Origin: Hirundichthys speculiger
Lineage: Eukaryota > Chordata > Actinopteri > Beloniformes > Exocoetidae
Length of the DNA: 64,000 bases
Assembly: GCA_018398805.1 (NCBI GenBank)
Contig: JAGFBZ010002020.1
Span: 1 to 64,000, forward strand
Direction: 5' to 3'
The notes beneath the pieces were generated by a model that ran no database searches, was not told the DNA's origin, and saw only the letters and a program-made list of their open reading frames with translations. Every line of letters begins with the position of its first letter. Position 1 is the first letter of the stretch. The position numbers were made by a program, and so were the translations under genes. Below, piece after piece: positions 22,657 to 32,619 of the stretch.

Positions 22657-25047
22657 TGTCTCCTAGAGCTCCTTCCTGCTCTGTAGCCATCCTCAATCCA
22701 ATACAGACCTCCCAGGAGGACACCAAGTTTCTCCTAACTCTGACGTTATTGATTCATGAAATGAACTCACTCCCTAAGGGTATATTGCATGCACAATGAC
22801 AAAATATCATTATGATAATGAAAATAACTTGTGCTTTTATGGGGAAGTTCTGCATGCAACACAAACACCAACCTGCAATGGTAATCTAGCATCTTAAAGG
22901 TGCAGACGCAGTTATCTTTACAACTGGCACACACAAGCACACAAAACAAACTTACACCAGCACACTCAAAACTGGTAATTTGATACTCAAATACTTAAAT
23001 ATTCCTTGTGTAATGTTGGTACTGTACCCTCTTCATACGTTTTGACTGGCACAGGTGGTCTTTAAAATCTCATAGTGTAACATCCAGGAAGCAGATCAAA
23101 ATCTTGTTATAATCCCTCCATCAGACATAGGCTTTATAATCACAAGGCTACAACGCCTATCTAATCCTCTGTGTTTTAAGTTTTTAAAAGCTAATGTTGA
23201 GAACTATTGTCTACGTTGATCATGTGCCAGTTTTCCAAAGCTATTTTTGTAACAGAGGTTTCTGGAGTAGAGCTGCATTCAATAACAAAATGCAAAGTTG
23301 GAATTTCCAACTTCCAACTGAGAAAAAAGTCAGAAGAAAAAAATTGATATTCCTTGTTTGGCATATAAAACATAACCTATAGTACTGGCAAAAGAAGTTA
23401 TTTCTTTGATGGCAGACTTGATGTAACTGCTGATTTGAAATTGCTGTTAATAGCAGAGCAAAACTTGAGAGCAAGAGTGTTGACCTTCCACTTCCAATGT
23501 AGCAAAAATCCAGCATGATTTAAAGTTGTGATTGTAGGTCATGAGTGTAAATGACAATTACAAATACATAAGTATATACATGTGGAGGCTGGATGATTCT
23601 GATCCAGCCCTGTCAGACAACATGATATGAATGACTCCATGAACTGCAGATTTTTTGAAGCAGGTGGCCACACAGGGACAGTGTTGTGCTCTGTTTGATA
23701 TTTTAAGACACCAAGTTATATAAATGGTGATCCAAGAAAGACCACATAAAGAAGCCACTCTAATGTATGCATGCTCATAGCCAGTCTGAGCAAGTTAACT
23801 TCATAAACATGGAGTTACATGGTGTTACATGCATGCTGTACAAAACTGCATGCTGCAAATTTCTTAAAACAGTTTTCTGACTTCATTTTTATTGTAGTCT
23901 CTTTGCTGAAGTGGATGGTATACAAATCTATGTATCAACAGAACTCAATTAAAGATAAGTTTCTTTAAAAAAAAAAGAGTGCAGAATGCAGAGTAATCAC
24001 ATTAATTGAGATTCTCTCATTATTCTTTGACCATTTTTTGGTCTCTCACTACTTCTGCATACTTTGTGCTATTTCTACCATTCTTGTTCAAACATTTTCA
24101 GCTTGTTCTGGAGATTTCTGCTTTGTCTTTCTTTTTGCTTCACATCTTTATACTTTTTAAAATGTTTGACTTTTGAAACATTTTTTGTACTTTTGAAAAT
24201 GAATGGGAAGCTCTTCAAATCTTGTTGAAACTTTGTGGTGTTTAAGGCGCTTACTACTTCAGCATAATTTCAGCTAGGAACACCATTCAAACTTCAAATG
24301 GTTCTGAAAAGATTAAACTATTCTCTTAGGACTGTTTTTAAAAACCTTTTACCATTTTTGAATAACGGCAGTTTAAGTTTTGTGAAATTTTCTACTCTCT
24401 TATATTTCTATCATGGAAGTCTATAGGAAGCAGTTAGAGCAGAGGTCATGTGACCTACAGCGGGAGAGCTGTCTGACATTTCACAGTTGCTTTTGCTTTC
24501 AGCTTGTTTTACTCCCTCAACATTCAGACTTGAGCCTGAATTTATGCATCAAAACTAAGTCTGTCAAGGTTAATGCCTTAATAATGTGTTAATGCAAATT
24601 CTAAATAACGCAACTATTTTTTTCTAACCTGAGATTAACGCACACACGTTTCTGTAAATATGACCCTCTGCCAATAAGTGTATTTACAGTCAACGTGTGG
24701 GACAGACATGGCGACAAAAAAGGGTCTTATGAACGGCAAGTTTAGCCTTAAGTTGCTGCCAGGTGGGTCTATTGAGAAGAAAAAGGTAATTTGTATTTAG
24801 TGTCGTTGTGAACTGAGTTACCACCACAAGGCGCGGTCAAGTTAGTTTCACATCCAACATTCGCTTGTTTTTTTTTTCTCTTTAAACTTTAAAAGCGTCA
24901 TGAAAACGGCACTGATTTCATCTAATTGGCATCATTTTGTAGATATATGAATGTCAGACATTTCACAAGTGTCATCAACCCTCCAAGCTCAGTGAGTGTG
25001 GCAAAAACTCTAAAGAACAGCTCTGAATGTCCTTCTGAGTACCTCAC

Positions 25048-25526
25048 TGTTGGATCCATTATACATAGTTATCACACATTTGCTATTAAACTGTACCCTA
25101 CCTAGTGAAGAACTACTGAAAGAGGTTAAGTATGTGTCACCTTTAAAATGGCTTGTGTGATTGCTGGATAACATGCTGTATAAGAGTGTGAGAGTTATCA
25201 TATGAACAGAAGGAGAAGAGCCGGGAACTGGGACTGTATGAGAGAACATTGGGCATTGTACAGCTATGTACTGATTAGTGTACTTAGATAGGTCAGATTA
25301 AGATATGCAGTTAGTCACTCCCCAAACCCCTTAGAGCTGCATATCCCATGTAAAGCAGGGACTCCTAAGACAATAAAAGAAGGAGTTCGGCAGGAGTCAA
25401 CTCAGAGCGGGTTGGAGACTGTAACTGAGCACTCTCTGTCCGTTCTCCTTGCAAGTGATTGAAAACTCAAGTCTCTTGTGTCTTTTGTGCAGGTTGTTAC
25501 AGAATGTTAGGGGTTTGAACCTAACA
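25048..25526 (+). repeat. 5' LTR of the endogenous retrovirus
   Basis: 479 bp, starting TGTTGGATCC and ending CCTAACA, with the canonical TG...CA ends. AATAAA at 25372-25377 is the likely polyadenylation signal, placing the R/U5 border shortly after it. A TATAAG near 25180 is a possible but unproven promoter element. Reading both copies side by side I see no difference from the 3' LTR at 31224-31702. Confidence 0.95.
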
Positions 25527-25531
25527 TTAAA

Positions 25532-25548
25532 TGGTCCTTCGAGCCGGA
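25532..25548 (+). promoter_or_regulatory. retroviral primer binding site, tRNA-Tyr
   Basis: Five bases after the LTR, TGGTCCTTCGAGCCGGA (17 nt) is complementary to the 3' end of vertebrate tRNA-Tyr including its CCA. This is where minus-strand DNA synthesis would start. Pairing stops after 17 nt. Confidence 0.85.
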
Positions 25549-25695
25549 TTCCAAAATACTTGACGATCCCAGCGTGCAGGTGAACGACCAGGAAAAGTCT
25601 GTGGCCACAGCATAACACCCTTTCCGGGACTGGATTCTTCCCCTGCTGGCTGGGGTCCGATGGTTGAAGGAAGATCCTAGGACGCAGGAGACTGT

Positions 25696-25743
25696 GAGTA
25701 CCCTTTTAGTAAGAAGGGCGAGTACCCTTTTTGTAAAAAGGGC
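25696..25743 (+). repeat. tandem 24-bp repeat forming two hairpins in the retroviral leader
   Basis: Two adjacent units start GAGTACCCTTTT and end AAGGGC (25696-25719 and 25720-25743). Each unit can fold: the second has an 8-bp stem CCCTTTTT/AAAAAGGG, the first a weaker CCCTT/AAGGG stem. They lie between primer site and gag, where retroviral packaging hairpins occur. A packaging role is inference. Confidence 0.75.
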
Positions 25744-26167
25744 GAGTGTGAAGTAAAACCCTGACAATTCTAGACTCTATTAGGTAAAAGAAAAGTACAG
25801 TTAAAATCCGCGGGAGAGTAGACTCCCCTAGTTCAAGAGAAGCTAGTTAAACTCTACGTAGGTCAAGCGGAGTCCTCTGTTACTAGAAGTAAAGGACAGT
25901 GAGGTCCTTGGTGAACTCAGTACAAAAACAGGCCTAAAAGTGTGAAAGTGTAAAAGGTGTGCATGGAAATCTAACCACTTGGTGAGGATTTCATGGGATT
26001 CAGGTTGATAAAGTAATGAGCCTTTGTGGATGCATTAGGCAAGAAAACCCACCTGAGAAGGTCGAAGCGTGTTTTACCACAAAGGTTAATTAATCATTAC
26101 ATCAACCTGACTACGGGTATAATCCAGTGTTAGAACACCCTACGTGTTAAACCACCACTGGACCAAA

Positions 26168-27710
26168 ATGGGGAAAGGTCAAAGTAAAGAAAAACAGGAA
26201 CTATTGAACGGACTAAAAAACCAAGATTGGAAATTCGTTAAAAAAACAGGATCCTAAGAAACTGAAACATTTAGATAAATGGGTAAATGATTATGGATAC
26301 AATGGGCAGCTAAACACGCAAAAACTGACTGCCCTTAAAGATGCTATAACAACTAAAACAATTAGTGACCCAAAGAAAATGCAAAAAGCAGGAATAGAAG
26401 ACATAGAATTCTGGATGAAAATAGCATATCAGAGAGAAGAAGGCGAAAAAAGAGCAAGGCAGGACAAGGAACGAGAAAAAGAACGAGAGAAAGGAAAGCA
26501 ACATGAGAAAGAGGAACGTTTTAAACAATTGAAGGAATTAAATAAGAACTATCATGAGAGACAGAAGGACAAGGATGAATCCGTGTTTTTCTATCAAAAG
26601 GAGGATAACGAATACTCTGGCCCTTATAGAACTGCCCGTAGGTTATTAGACCAACCGGCCGGAGGGGCAGCAGGCGGAGAATCGGAACAGGTTCAGGCCT
26701 CTGCTCCCAAACTACCTAAAGAAAATCCTCCTAAATATACCCCTCCAAACACACCACCACATCATCACCTTCGTTCGCAGGGAGGTGTGGGACAATGGTC
26801 CAAGCAACTGACCTCTGGAGTGGGGGGTCTACTTTCACCCGCCCCACCTAAACCCACAAACTTGGGTACTGAGGGGGTATTTCCCCTGATCGAATTACCT
26901 AACCCCAGAGCAGGAGAACAGGGACAGGGACCTGTGGTTAGAGTCTACAGGACCTGGAATCAGGATGACATTAAAAAGGCCATAGAAGGTATCCCTCATC
27001 CCAAAGAGGATGTAGAGGAATGTATTGCTCAGATGGAAAACCTGAGAAGGTCTTACCATCTGAACGGAGCTGAAGTCCAACAGGTATGGATGTATCAGCT
27101 TGGACCAAATTGGTTCCATGTGAAGGGAGATTTTTCCCCCTCAGCCCCAGGGGGTAATGTGCACGCACCTGCATCAAATGGCCTGCGGGACGCCGTTAAT
27201 CCCCTGTTAGACAGAGTAAGAACTAGGTATAGGCGAAGAGCAAATTACACCGAGATAGGAAGATGTAAACAAAGATCTGACGAACTTTTTGATGAATATA
27301 GAGTAAGAATGGAAAAAGTATTCAAAGCACATAGTGGATTAGAACCAGACTTTAATGACCAAGGCCGACCCAATAAAGCAGGACCCTATCAGCAGCAGCT
27401 GAAAAACGCTCTACATGGAGGGTCTCTGCCTGACATAAGTGGATGGGTAAACCGCCACTATATAGGAATGAGTGGAGGGACTTTGGCTGATTACATTAAT
27501 CACGCTCTTCATGCTGAAAAAGTAGTAAAAAGTAAGAAATGTAGAAAACAGAAGTCTTCTTCCAAGAAGAGGAAGAAGTGTATTATCAAAATAGTAAAGA
27601 GGGACGAGGGAGGGGCCGAGCCAGGGGTCGAGGGCGTGGACGGGGACACCCACCATCTGGTTACCGGGGGTCGCGGGTATGTTTTTCCTGTGGAAAAGAG
27701 GGACACATAG
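26168..27710 (+). pseudogene. gag: retroviral gag, MA to CA, frame broken
   Basis: The likely start ATG at 26168 begins MGKGQSK, a good N-myristoylation signal (Gly2, Ser6) for membrane targeting. That frame stops at 26255-26257. From about 26250 the gag sequence continues in the next frame up to 27710, with a run of seven A at 26240-26246 as the probable indel site. The continuing part has a highly charged Lys/Glu segment, a Pro-rich segment, then a capsid-like globular region of about 200 residues with the order expected of gamma-type gag. Near 27500-27578 the frame changes again into the nucleocapsid. Broken as it stands; described only. Confidence 0.85.
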
Positions 27711-27769
27711 CCCGAGACTGTAGGAGAAATCCTAGACCTCCAGGGCCACCCTCTCAACCTTCAGCATGA
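27578..27769 (+). CDS. gag: retroviral nucleocapsid (end of gag)
   Basis: The last part of gag consists of an Arg/Gly-rich stretch followed by one CCHC zinc knuckle CFSCGKEGHIARDC (C-x2-C-x4-H-x4-C), which binds genomic RNA. A Pro-rich tail follows. One knuckle is typical of gamma- and epsilon-type viruses. The frame is the same as that of the start ATG at 26168 and of the protease downstream. It ends at TGA 27767-27769 followed by CTAG. The 27578 start is only the first ATG of this frame segment; the true product would be part of gag. Confidence 0.88.
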   Translation: MYYQNSKEGRGRGRARGRGRGRGHPPSGYRGSRVCFSCGKEGHIARDCRRNPRPPGPPSQPSA

Positions 27770-28402
27770 CTAGCCAAAACCGCTGAAAAAGAACATCCAG
27801 GAGAGGGACTAGAGGTTTTTAACATAGAACAAATATTGTATGAAGAAAAAATTAGACCCGAGGTAATGATATGGGTCCAGGGACGACCCATTAAGTTCCT
27901 CTGCGACACTGGGGCCTCTCGAACCACAGTTCGTGAGCCTCTGCCTCATGTAACCTATAGTTCTCATAAAGTATTAGTACAAGCAGCTCACGGTGCTATT
28001 AACGCAGTCCCAACCACAGAACCAGTTTGGCTGAGAGACCCTGAGGGAAAGTCATGCCAACTGTCTATCTTAATGCTGCCAGAATGTCCGGTGAACCTGT
28101 TAGGAAGAGATGGCTTAGTGGCTTTAGGATTAGCTATAGTACCAACTCCTGAAGGATTAAAGATATCCAGGAGCAAACCATCACTATTCGTGCTCCAGGG
28201 TAGAGGAGAACCTCAGTATTATTATACTTTGGACCTCCCAAACAAAGCTCCCACAAACACTGGTTCTGCCCTCTTACAGGAGGGGATAGGTTCTGTTAGT
28301 CAGGTGGAGAACAAAATGTCCCCTGATGATCTACATGTAACAATGAACTTTTCCAGACATAGAGACCCTAAATACCAGAAGCGCTTGGGAATCATCTTTT
28401 GA
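27770..28402 (+). CDS. pro: retroviral protease, in frame behind gag UGA
   Basis: From the codon after the gag UGA the same frame stays open to 28402. An aspartic protease domain contains the active-site motif FLCDTGASRTTV (first ATG-headed piece at 27836) and the later NLLGRDGL, the conserved segment before the C-terminal helix. Retroviral proteases act as dimers, one DTGA per subunit, and process Gag and Pol. The link to gag through an in-frame stop is the gammaretroviral arrangement and implies suppression of the stop. The frame ends after about 90 further residues with no reverse transcriptase motif. The domain itself looks intact. Confidence 0.88.
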   Translation, partial: LAKTAEKEHPGEGLEVFNIEQILYEEKIRPEVMIWVQGRPIKFLCDTGASRTTVREPLPHVTYSSHKVLVQAAHGAINAVPTTEPVWLRDPEGKSCQLSILMLPECPVNLLGRDGLVALGLAIVPTPEGLKISRSKPSLFVLQGRGEPQYYYTLDLPNKAPTNTGSALLQEGIGSVSQVENKMSPDDLHVTMNFSRHRDPKYQKRLGIIF

Positions 28403-29559
28403 ATATTAACTGAAAAAGCAGAAGCAGACTGCTTATGAAACCTATCCTGTATTATCTTTTTTTTTAAATTTTAAAAATGGCTTTACAAACCATTTTTCTC
28501 AAAAAAAAAAACAAACAAAAAAAAAAAAAAACAGGAGGGATGGTAGGAATGGTTAATCAAATATATACTACATGTGGTTTTAAGTTGTTAAGTAGTTGTT
28601 GTAGAAGAACAAAAAAAAAAAAAAAAAACTGGAAGAGATCTTACCATCAAAATCCCAAGAAAATGATGCACTGCGAAAGTATTTGGTTTGAAAAGAACCT
28701 GTGTGTACGTTATTCCCAATTTACAGACGTGCTGTAAGCAGTCCTCCACTTATCAGGCTGAAACGTTTTAGTTTGTAGTCACTATCGCAGGAGTACACAC
28801 AACAGTTTTGTTTTGTTTTGTTCTTTTTCTTATCTTCCAACTCAAGACCTGGTCGCAGTTCTTCCTGCTGAAGGACAGAACGTTGGTACAGATTAGATCA
28901 AAACAGATATGATGATAGAATTTATAGTCTTTTGATGACTTCAGTGCACACCTCCACATAAGGTTGGGTAGTTGTCACTAGTCTGGCCTACAACAGCCTC
29001 TCTTCCATTTAAAGATTGTGAGAACATTGTCGGAGGATCCATTTTATTTATTTATTTATTTTTCATTTCTGTGCCAGACTTTAAGTCCAATAATGGAGAG
29101 AGATCTCCTTTTCATACCTTTTTTTTTTTTAGCTTTTGTACAGCAAAGCACCTCTGAGATGATCAGGACTGTCCTGAACTGAAAAAAACCTCTGTATTTA
29201 GTTTGTGAGCATTTTTGATTTTGCTCTAAACCTAATTTGCAATGAAATAGATCATATAATTTCATAACATGGGAATTTAGGAAAAGTATTTCCATGTGAG
29301 CATAATAATCAGCCTAATACGTAGAGCTGGTTTTTACAGTTTTATAATTGAATTTAAAGGTGGATACCCACAATTCCACATAGTAAGGCATGTAGGCAAC
29401 AATCAGTGCCCAATTTATACAGGATTGTGAGTGATTTAGAGATTTTCCCTTTAAAGTATTCAATGTGATGTTTCCATGTTAGCGTTTGATCAATGACGCC
29501 CCAACCAAGTCTAAGACAGAATATCCGAAGTTAAACAAATTATAGAGACATGCAAATGG
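28403..29559. other. non-coding gap replacing reverse transcriptase
   Basis: About 1.2 kb of AT-rich sequence lies where pol should encode RT and RNase H. It has several long A and T tracts (28501-28530, 28610-28628, near 29045 and 29120) and no RT motif in any frame. The 14-mer ACAGGAGGGATGGT at 28531-28544 recurs at 29692-29705 in the integrase region. This suggests a deletion followed by filler or recombination. Confidence 0.65.
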
Positions 29560-29725
29560 CTGCACCAGCAGCTGGAAAGAAGCTCTGGCTCTCTGAAGGA
29601 GCGACATTTACTCCATAACGGACTACCAGTCCAGCCAAAAGCTTTGCATAAAGCAGTGACGATTTTGAGCCATGGGCCATGCCATGTCTCAACAGGAGGG
29701 ATGGTCGATCTCGTGAATAAACACT
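29560..29725 (+). pseudogene. pol: possible integrase zinc-domain remnant
   Basis: A short frame reads KALHKAVTILSHGPCHVSTG followed by GMVDLVNKH, resembling the N-terminal HHCC region of retroviral and Ty3-type integrases (H...H..S.GGM). It lacks the second half of the zinc motif and the whole DDE core before the C-terminal remnant at 29903. Assignment rests on pattern and on position between protease and integrase tail. Confidence 0.45.
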
Positions 29726-29902
29726 AAGGATCCCTGGCCAGAGCAGTAGGATCTAATTAATTTATCCAACCTTTCAGGTTACTGATGTTTCCTGAAGAAA
29801 TTGAACAATCTGATGAACAACATGAATATGTGATTACTTGTGGAAGGTTCTACAAGCAAAATAATCTGTGCGAGCAGATCTTCTCCCTTTGTCCTACAGT
29901 AA

Positions 29903-30076
29903 CCCCTGGTGAAGGTCGGAGACCTGGTGTATGTCAAGGTGATCAAAAGGAAGTCATGGTCGAGCCCTCGTTGGGAGGGTCTATATCGTGTGCTCCTGAC
30001 GACCCCTACAGCAGTGAAGATTGCAGAAAGGTCCAGCTGGAGATATCTCAGCTACTGCAAACTGCAACCTGAATAG
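29903..30076 (+). pseudogene. pol: integrase C-terminal (GPY-like) remnant
   Basis: An open segment ending at TAG 30074-30076 encodes [20 protein letters not shown] and then a [15 protein letters not shown] block. This is the SH3-like C-terminal module of gammaretroviral-type integrases, which ends with a G-P/L-Y-x-V-L-L-x-T-P-T-A-x-K motif and binds DNA. A stop at 29900-29902 closes it upstream, so only the tail of pol survives in frame. It marks the end of pol, with env expected next. Confidence 0.75.
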
Positions 30077-30436
30077 AAGGCCCAGCGACGGTAAGGTGGA
30101 AGACCGGATACAAAGGGGGTCTTAGCCAACAGGGCAGGACCGTCTCAACCCGGTGAAGAAACCAACTGAACCTTACCAATTTAGGGGCACTCAGGAGAAG
30201 ATGCGGGGAGCCACGTGCAGGACCATTTTGGGATTTGTCACCCTTACTTGTTCGACCATCAATCACCTTGGAAGAACAACGGATGTGTGGTCGAAGGAAG
30301 ACCAATATGCTCACAAAGAGCGTTAATAAATCACACAGATGGATGACAAACTGATATGCGTGAACAGCCGTGGATTGGAATCCACAACCAACACCCTTCT
30401 GTTTTGAGAGGAAAGGCACTGGGATGAATATATCCA

Positions 30437-31024
30437 GTGTCTACCTGGGATACTCCACAAGTGAGACAATCATACCTGTTTGACCCAGCAAGAAGATTTA
30501 AAAACTTGCAACAGTTCACTCCCCCAGGACATGATGTGGCTGTGGGGAACCTCACCACTGCAGCTCTGAACCACACAGGAGAGTTAAGTCTGGAGTTGCC
30601 AGGCGAAGAAGGCTATCCTACACCACCCGACATGGTATGGCACTTCGGGCCTAAGACTTACCAGTACCTCCCAAGATACTGGTGTGAGAGATGTCACCTT
30701 TCATATCTTCAACCATTCGTAGTGCCAGCCAACAACCTGTTGGTCAACCAATGGTCTACGCCCAACGGATGTGCAAAGTGACCAGTAGAAGGCCATAAAC
30801 CTTTGACCTCTGATGTCCGAGGGGTCTTCATGACACTGACCCCTCCTGATGGTGGAGCCCATCTAAGTCACACACTGGATAACCATATGAAGACCCAGGA
30901 AGATGCCAGGATTAAACTTGACCACATGGTTTACAAGTGGACTGTGGTAGCAGTTATTTTTAAAGTTTCTTACACCTGTACCTTTTATTTAAATTATGTG
31001 TCATATCATGCCTCAGGAAAATGA
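30437..31024 (+). pseudogene. env-region remnants, not clearly identified
   Basis: Between the end of pol and the 3' LTR there are two plus-strand open pieces. The first (30437-30781) has a possible N-glycosylation site (NLT, NHT) and several cysteines (YWCERCH). The second (30803-31024) ends with a hydrophobic segment near VYKWTVVAVIFKV, about 200 bp before the LTR, the usual place of the transmembrane anchor. No furin site, fusion peptide or CX6CC motif was recognised. Position suggests env; sequence alone does not prove it. Confidence 0.4.
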
Positions 31025-31210
31025 GATCAAATGCTGTATCAGTGTAACACATGCCCATCTCCAATAGAAACTTCATTCATCCTGGAATTACTTTCTAACA
31101 CTGACTTGGAAATTACCCTGAGTGTAAATGATCTTACAGCAAAAAAAAAAAAAAATCTAACTGAAGTGGTTGTTTTAAAATGAGATGAGAATTTGAGCAA
31201 ATATATGATA

Positions 31211-31223
31211 AACAGGAGGGAAA
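31211..31223 (+). promoter_or_regulatory. polypurine tract
   Basis: AACAGGAGGGAAA directly precedes the 3' LTR and is the expected plus-strand primer site. Confidence 0.8.
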
Positions 31224-31702
31224 TGTTGGATCCATTATACATAGTTATCACACATTTGCTATTAAACTGTACCCTACCTAGTGAAGAACTACTGAAAGAG
31301 GTTAAGTATGTGTCACCTTTAAAATGGCTTGTGTGATTGCTGGATAACATGCTGTATAAGAGTGTGAGAGTTATCATATGAACAGAAGGAGAAGAGCCGG
31401 GAACTGGGACTGTATGAGAGAACATTGGGCATTGTACAGCTATGTACTGATTAGTGTACTTAGATAGGTCAGATTAAGATATGCAGTTAGTCACTCCCCA
31501 AACCCCTTAGAGCTGCATATCCCATGTAAAGCAGGGACTCCTAAGACAATAAAAGAAGGAGTTCGGCAGGAGTCAACTCAGAGCGGGTTGGAGACTGTAA
31601 CTGAGCACTCTCTGTCCGTTCTCCTTGCAAGTGATTGAAAACTCAAGTCTCTTGTGTCTTTTGTGCAGGTTGTTACAGAATGTTAGGGGTTTGAACCTAA
31701 CA
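31224..31702 (+). repeat. 3' LTR of the endogenous retrovirus
   Basis: 479 bp from TGTTGGATCC to CCTAACA, the same length and, by eye, the same sequence as the 5' LTR. AATAAA at 31548-31553. It is followed directly by the CTCAC duplication. Confidence 0.95.
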
Positions 31703-32619
31703 CTCACTGCTGCCGTTGAGTTTAGGGACCGTCAGCAAATTACTGCGGTCATGCAGCAGCCCCAACAAAATACCCAAAGAAGCATGATGAATTAAGCCCC
31801 CCAAAAGTACGGCAGCATTGGTGGACTTCCGGTTTTCAAACTAAAGGCTAAAAAGCAGATCTCCGTGACTCTGTGTAGGACAAAATGGGTATAGATGACG
31901 GATGGATGAATGGATAAAGAGAACATTAAAAAAAAAATGCGATCAATGTGTGATTAATCACGAGTTAACTCTGAAAATCTTTCGATTAATCGCGATTAAA
32001 TAATTTACTGACTGACTGACAGCCTTAATAAAAACATAGGTAAATTTATACTCTTTCCAACATTTGAAGTATTTGTAATACAAGCCTCAAAGTCCGAAGA
32101 CTGACCTTCATCTGTCTATAATTTTGTATGGGAGCTTGGCAATTTTTTTGTTTGTTTGTTTGTTTTGTTTTTAGAATTACAGAAATGACCACCATTTTTA
32201 AACTGCGAATGTGTTCTTATTGTTTGGATCTCAAAAATAAACTCTATATCCTTGCATTCCTTTATCTCTTCTGAACTAGCGGTATCAAAATGGCTTTGAT
32301 TGAGTGAACCGTTTTTGATCATCGACAACAAGTTTGATGTGAGGAAAAATGGCTATCTGCCACAGCGTCTCATACTTTCAGACTCTCAGGACCTGTTGTC
32401 GTAATGGAGGTATTAATGAGCAGGCGTGGCAAAGAGGCTGCGCTCAGCGCTCAGAACCTGACCGGAAGACGGACAACACCACTCTGTTGTTTTTAGCTTA
32501 GCAACGTAGCTGAGCTCCCAAGAGCAAACGTTTGTACACAGAACGCATGACCGGATGTCTGAGGTCCCCGGCCGAGGTCTGGATCAGAGCCACACACCTG
32601 AGTTTATGGGCTGGCTGCA

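Larger units (their letters stand above)
18981..24547. other. plekha7: plekha7 5' intron, first part
   Basis: This is sequence upstream of the first secure exon, presumably one long intron. It holds a degenerate GGCCAATAT-type repeat (about 19478-19870), two short hairpins (19920-19965 and 21459-21498), an A16/G14 homopolymer pair at 22627-22656, and from about 24000 an AT-rich block like that at 32620-34080. No coding segment is recognised. Confidence 0.5.
25043..31707 (+). mobile_element. endogenous retrovirus, young, class I (gamma/epsilon-like), RT-deleted
   Basis: Full LTR-to-LTR provirus of about 6.65 kb, flanked by a 5-bp duplication CTCAC (25043-25047 and 31703-31707). The order is LTR, tRNA-Tyr primer site, leader with two hairpins, gag, in-frame UGA, protease, a long non-coding gap, integrase remnants, env-region remnants, purine tract, LTR. 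The myristoylation start, single CCHC finger, same-frame gag-pro stop and a GPY-like integrase tail fit a gamma- or epsilon-type virus. There is no reverse transcriptase or RNase H, so the copy cannot replicate by itself. The two LTRs look identical, so insertion was recent. Confidence 0.9.
24556..32027. mobile_element. hAT transposon copy split by an endogenous retrovirus
   Basis: The left end TAAGTCTGTCAAGGTTAATG and the right end GACTGACAGCCTTA are imperfect inverse copies. The 8-bp flanks are ATCAAAAC (24548-24555) and ATAAAAAC (32028-32035), equal at 7 of 8 positions, as for hAT. The subterminal parts carry GTTAATGC and GATTAATCGCGATTAA motifs common in this fish family. Near 24708 a short frame beginning ATGGCGACAAAAAAGG resembles the start of a BED-type zinc-finger transposase (CxxC, then H residues) but has in-frame stops. 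Most of the element is missing or replaced by the retrovirus at 25048-31702. Confidence 0.8.

Noticed and set aside
25005..25060. Possible second LTR or older provirus boundary left of 25048
   Set aside because: The sequence left of the CTCAC duplication has no counterpart at the right side, so the LTR starts at 25048.
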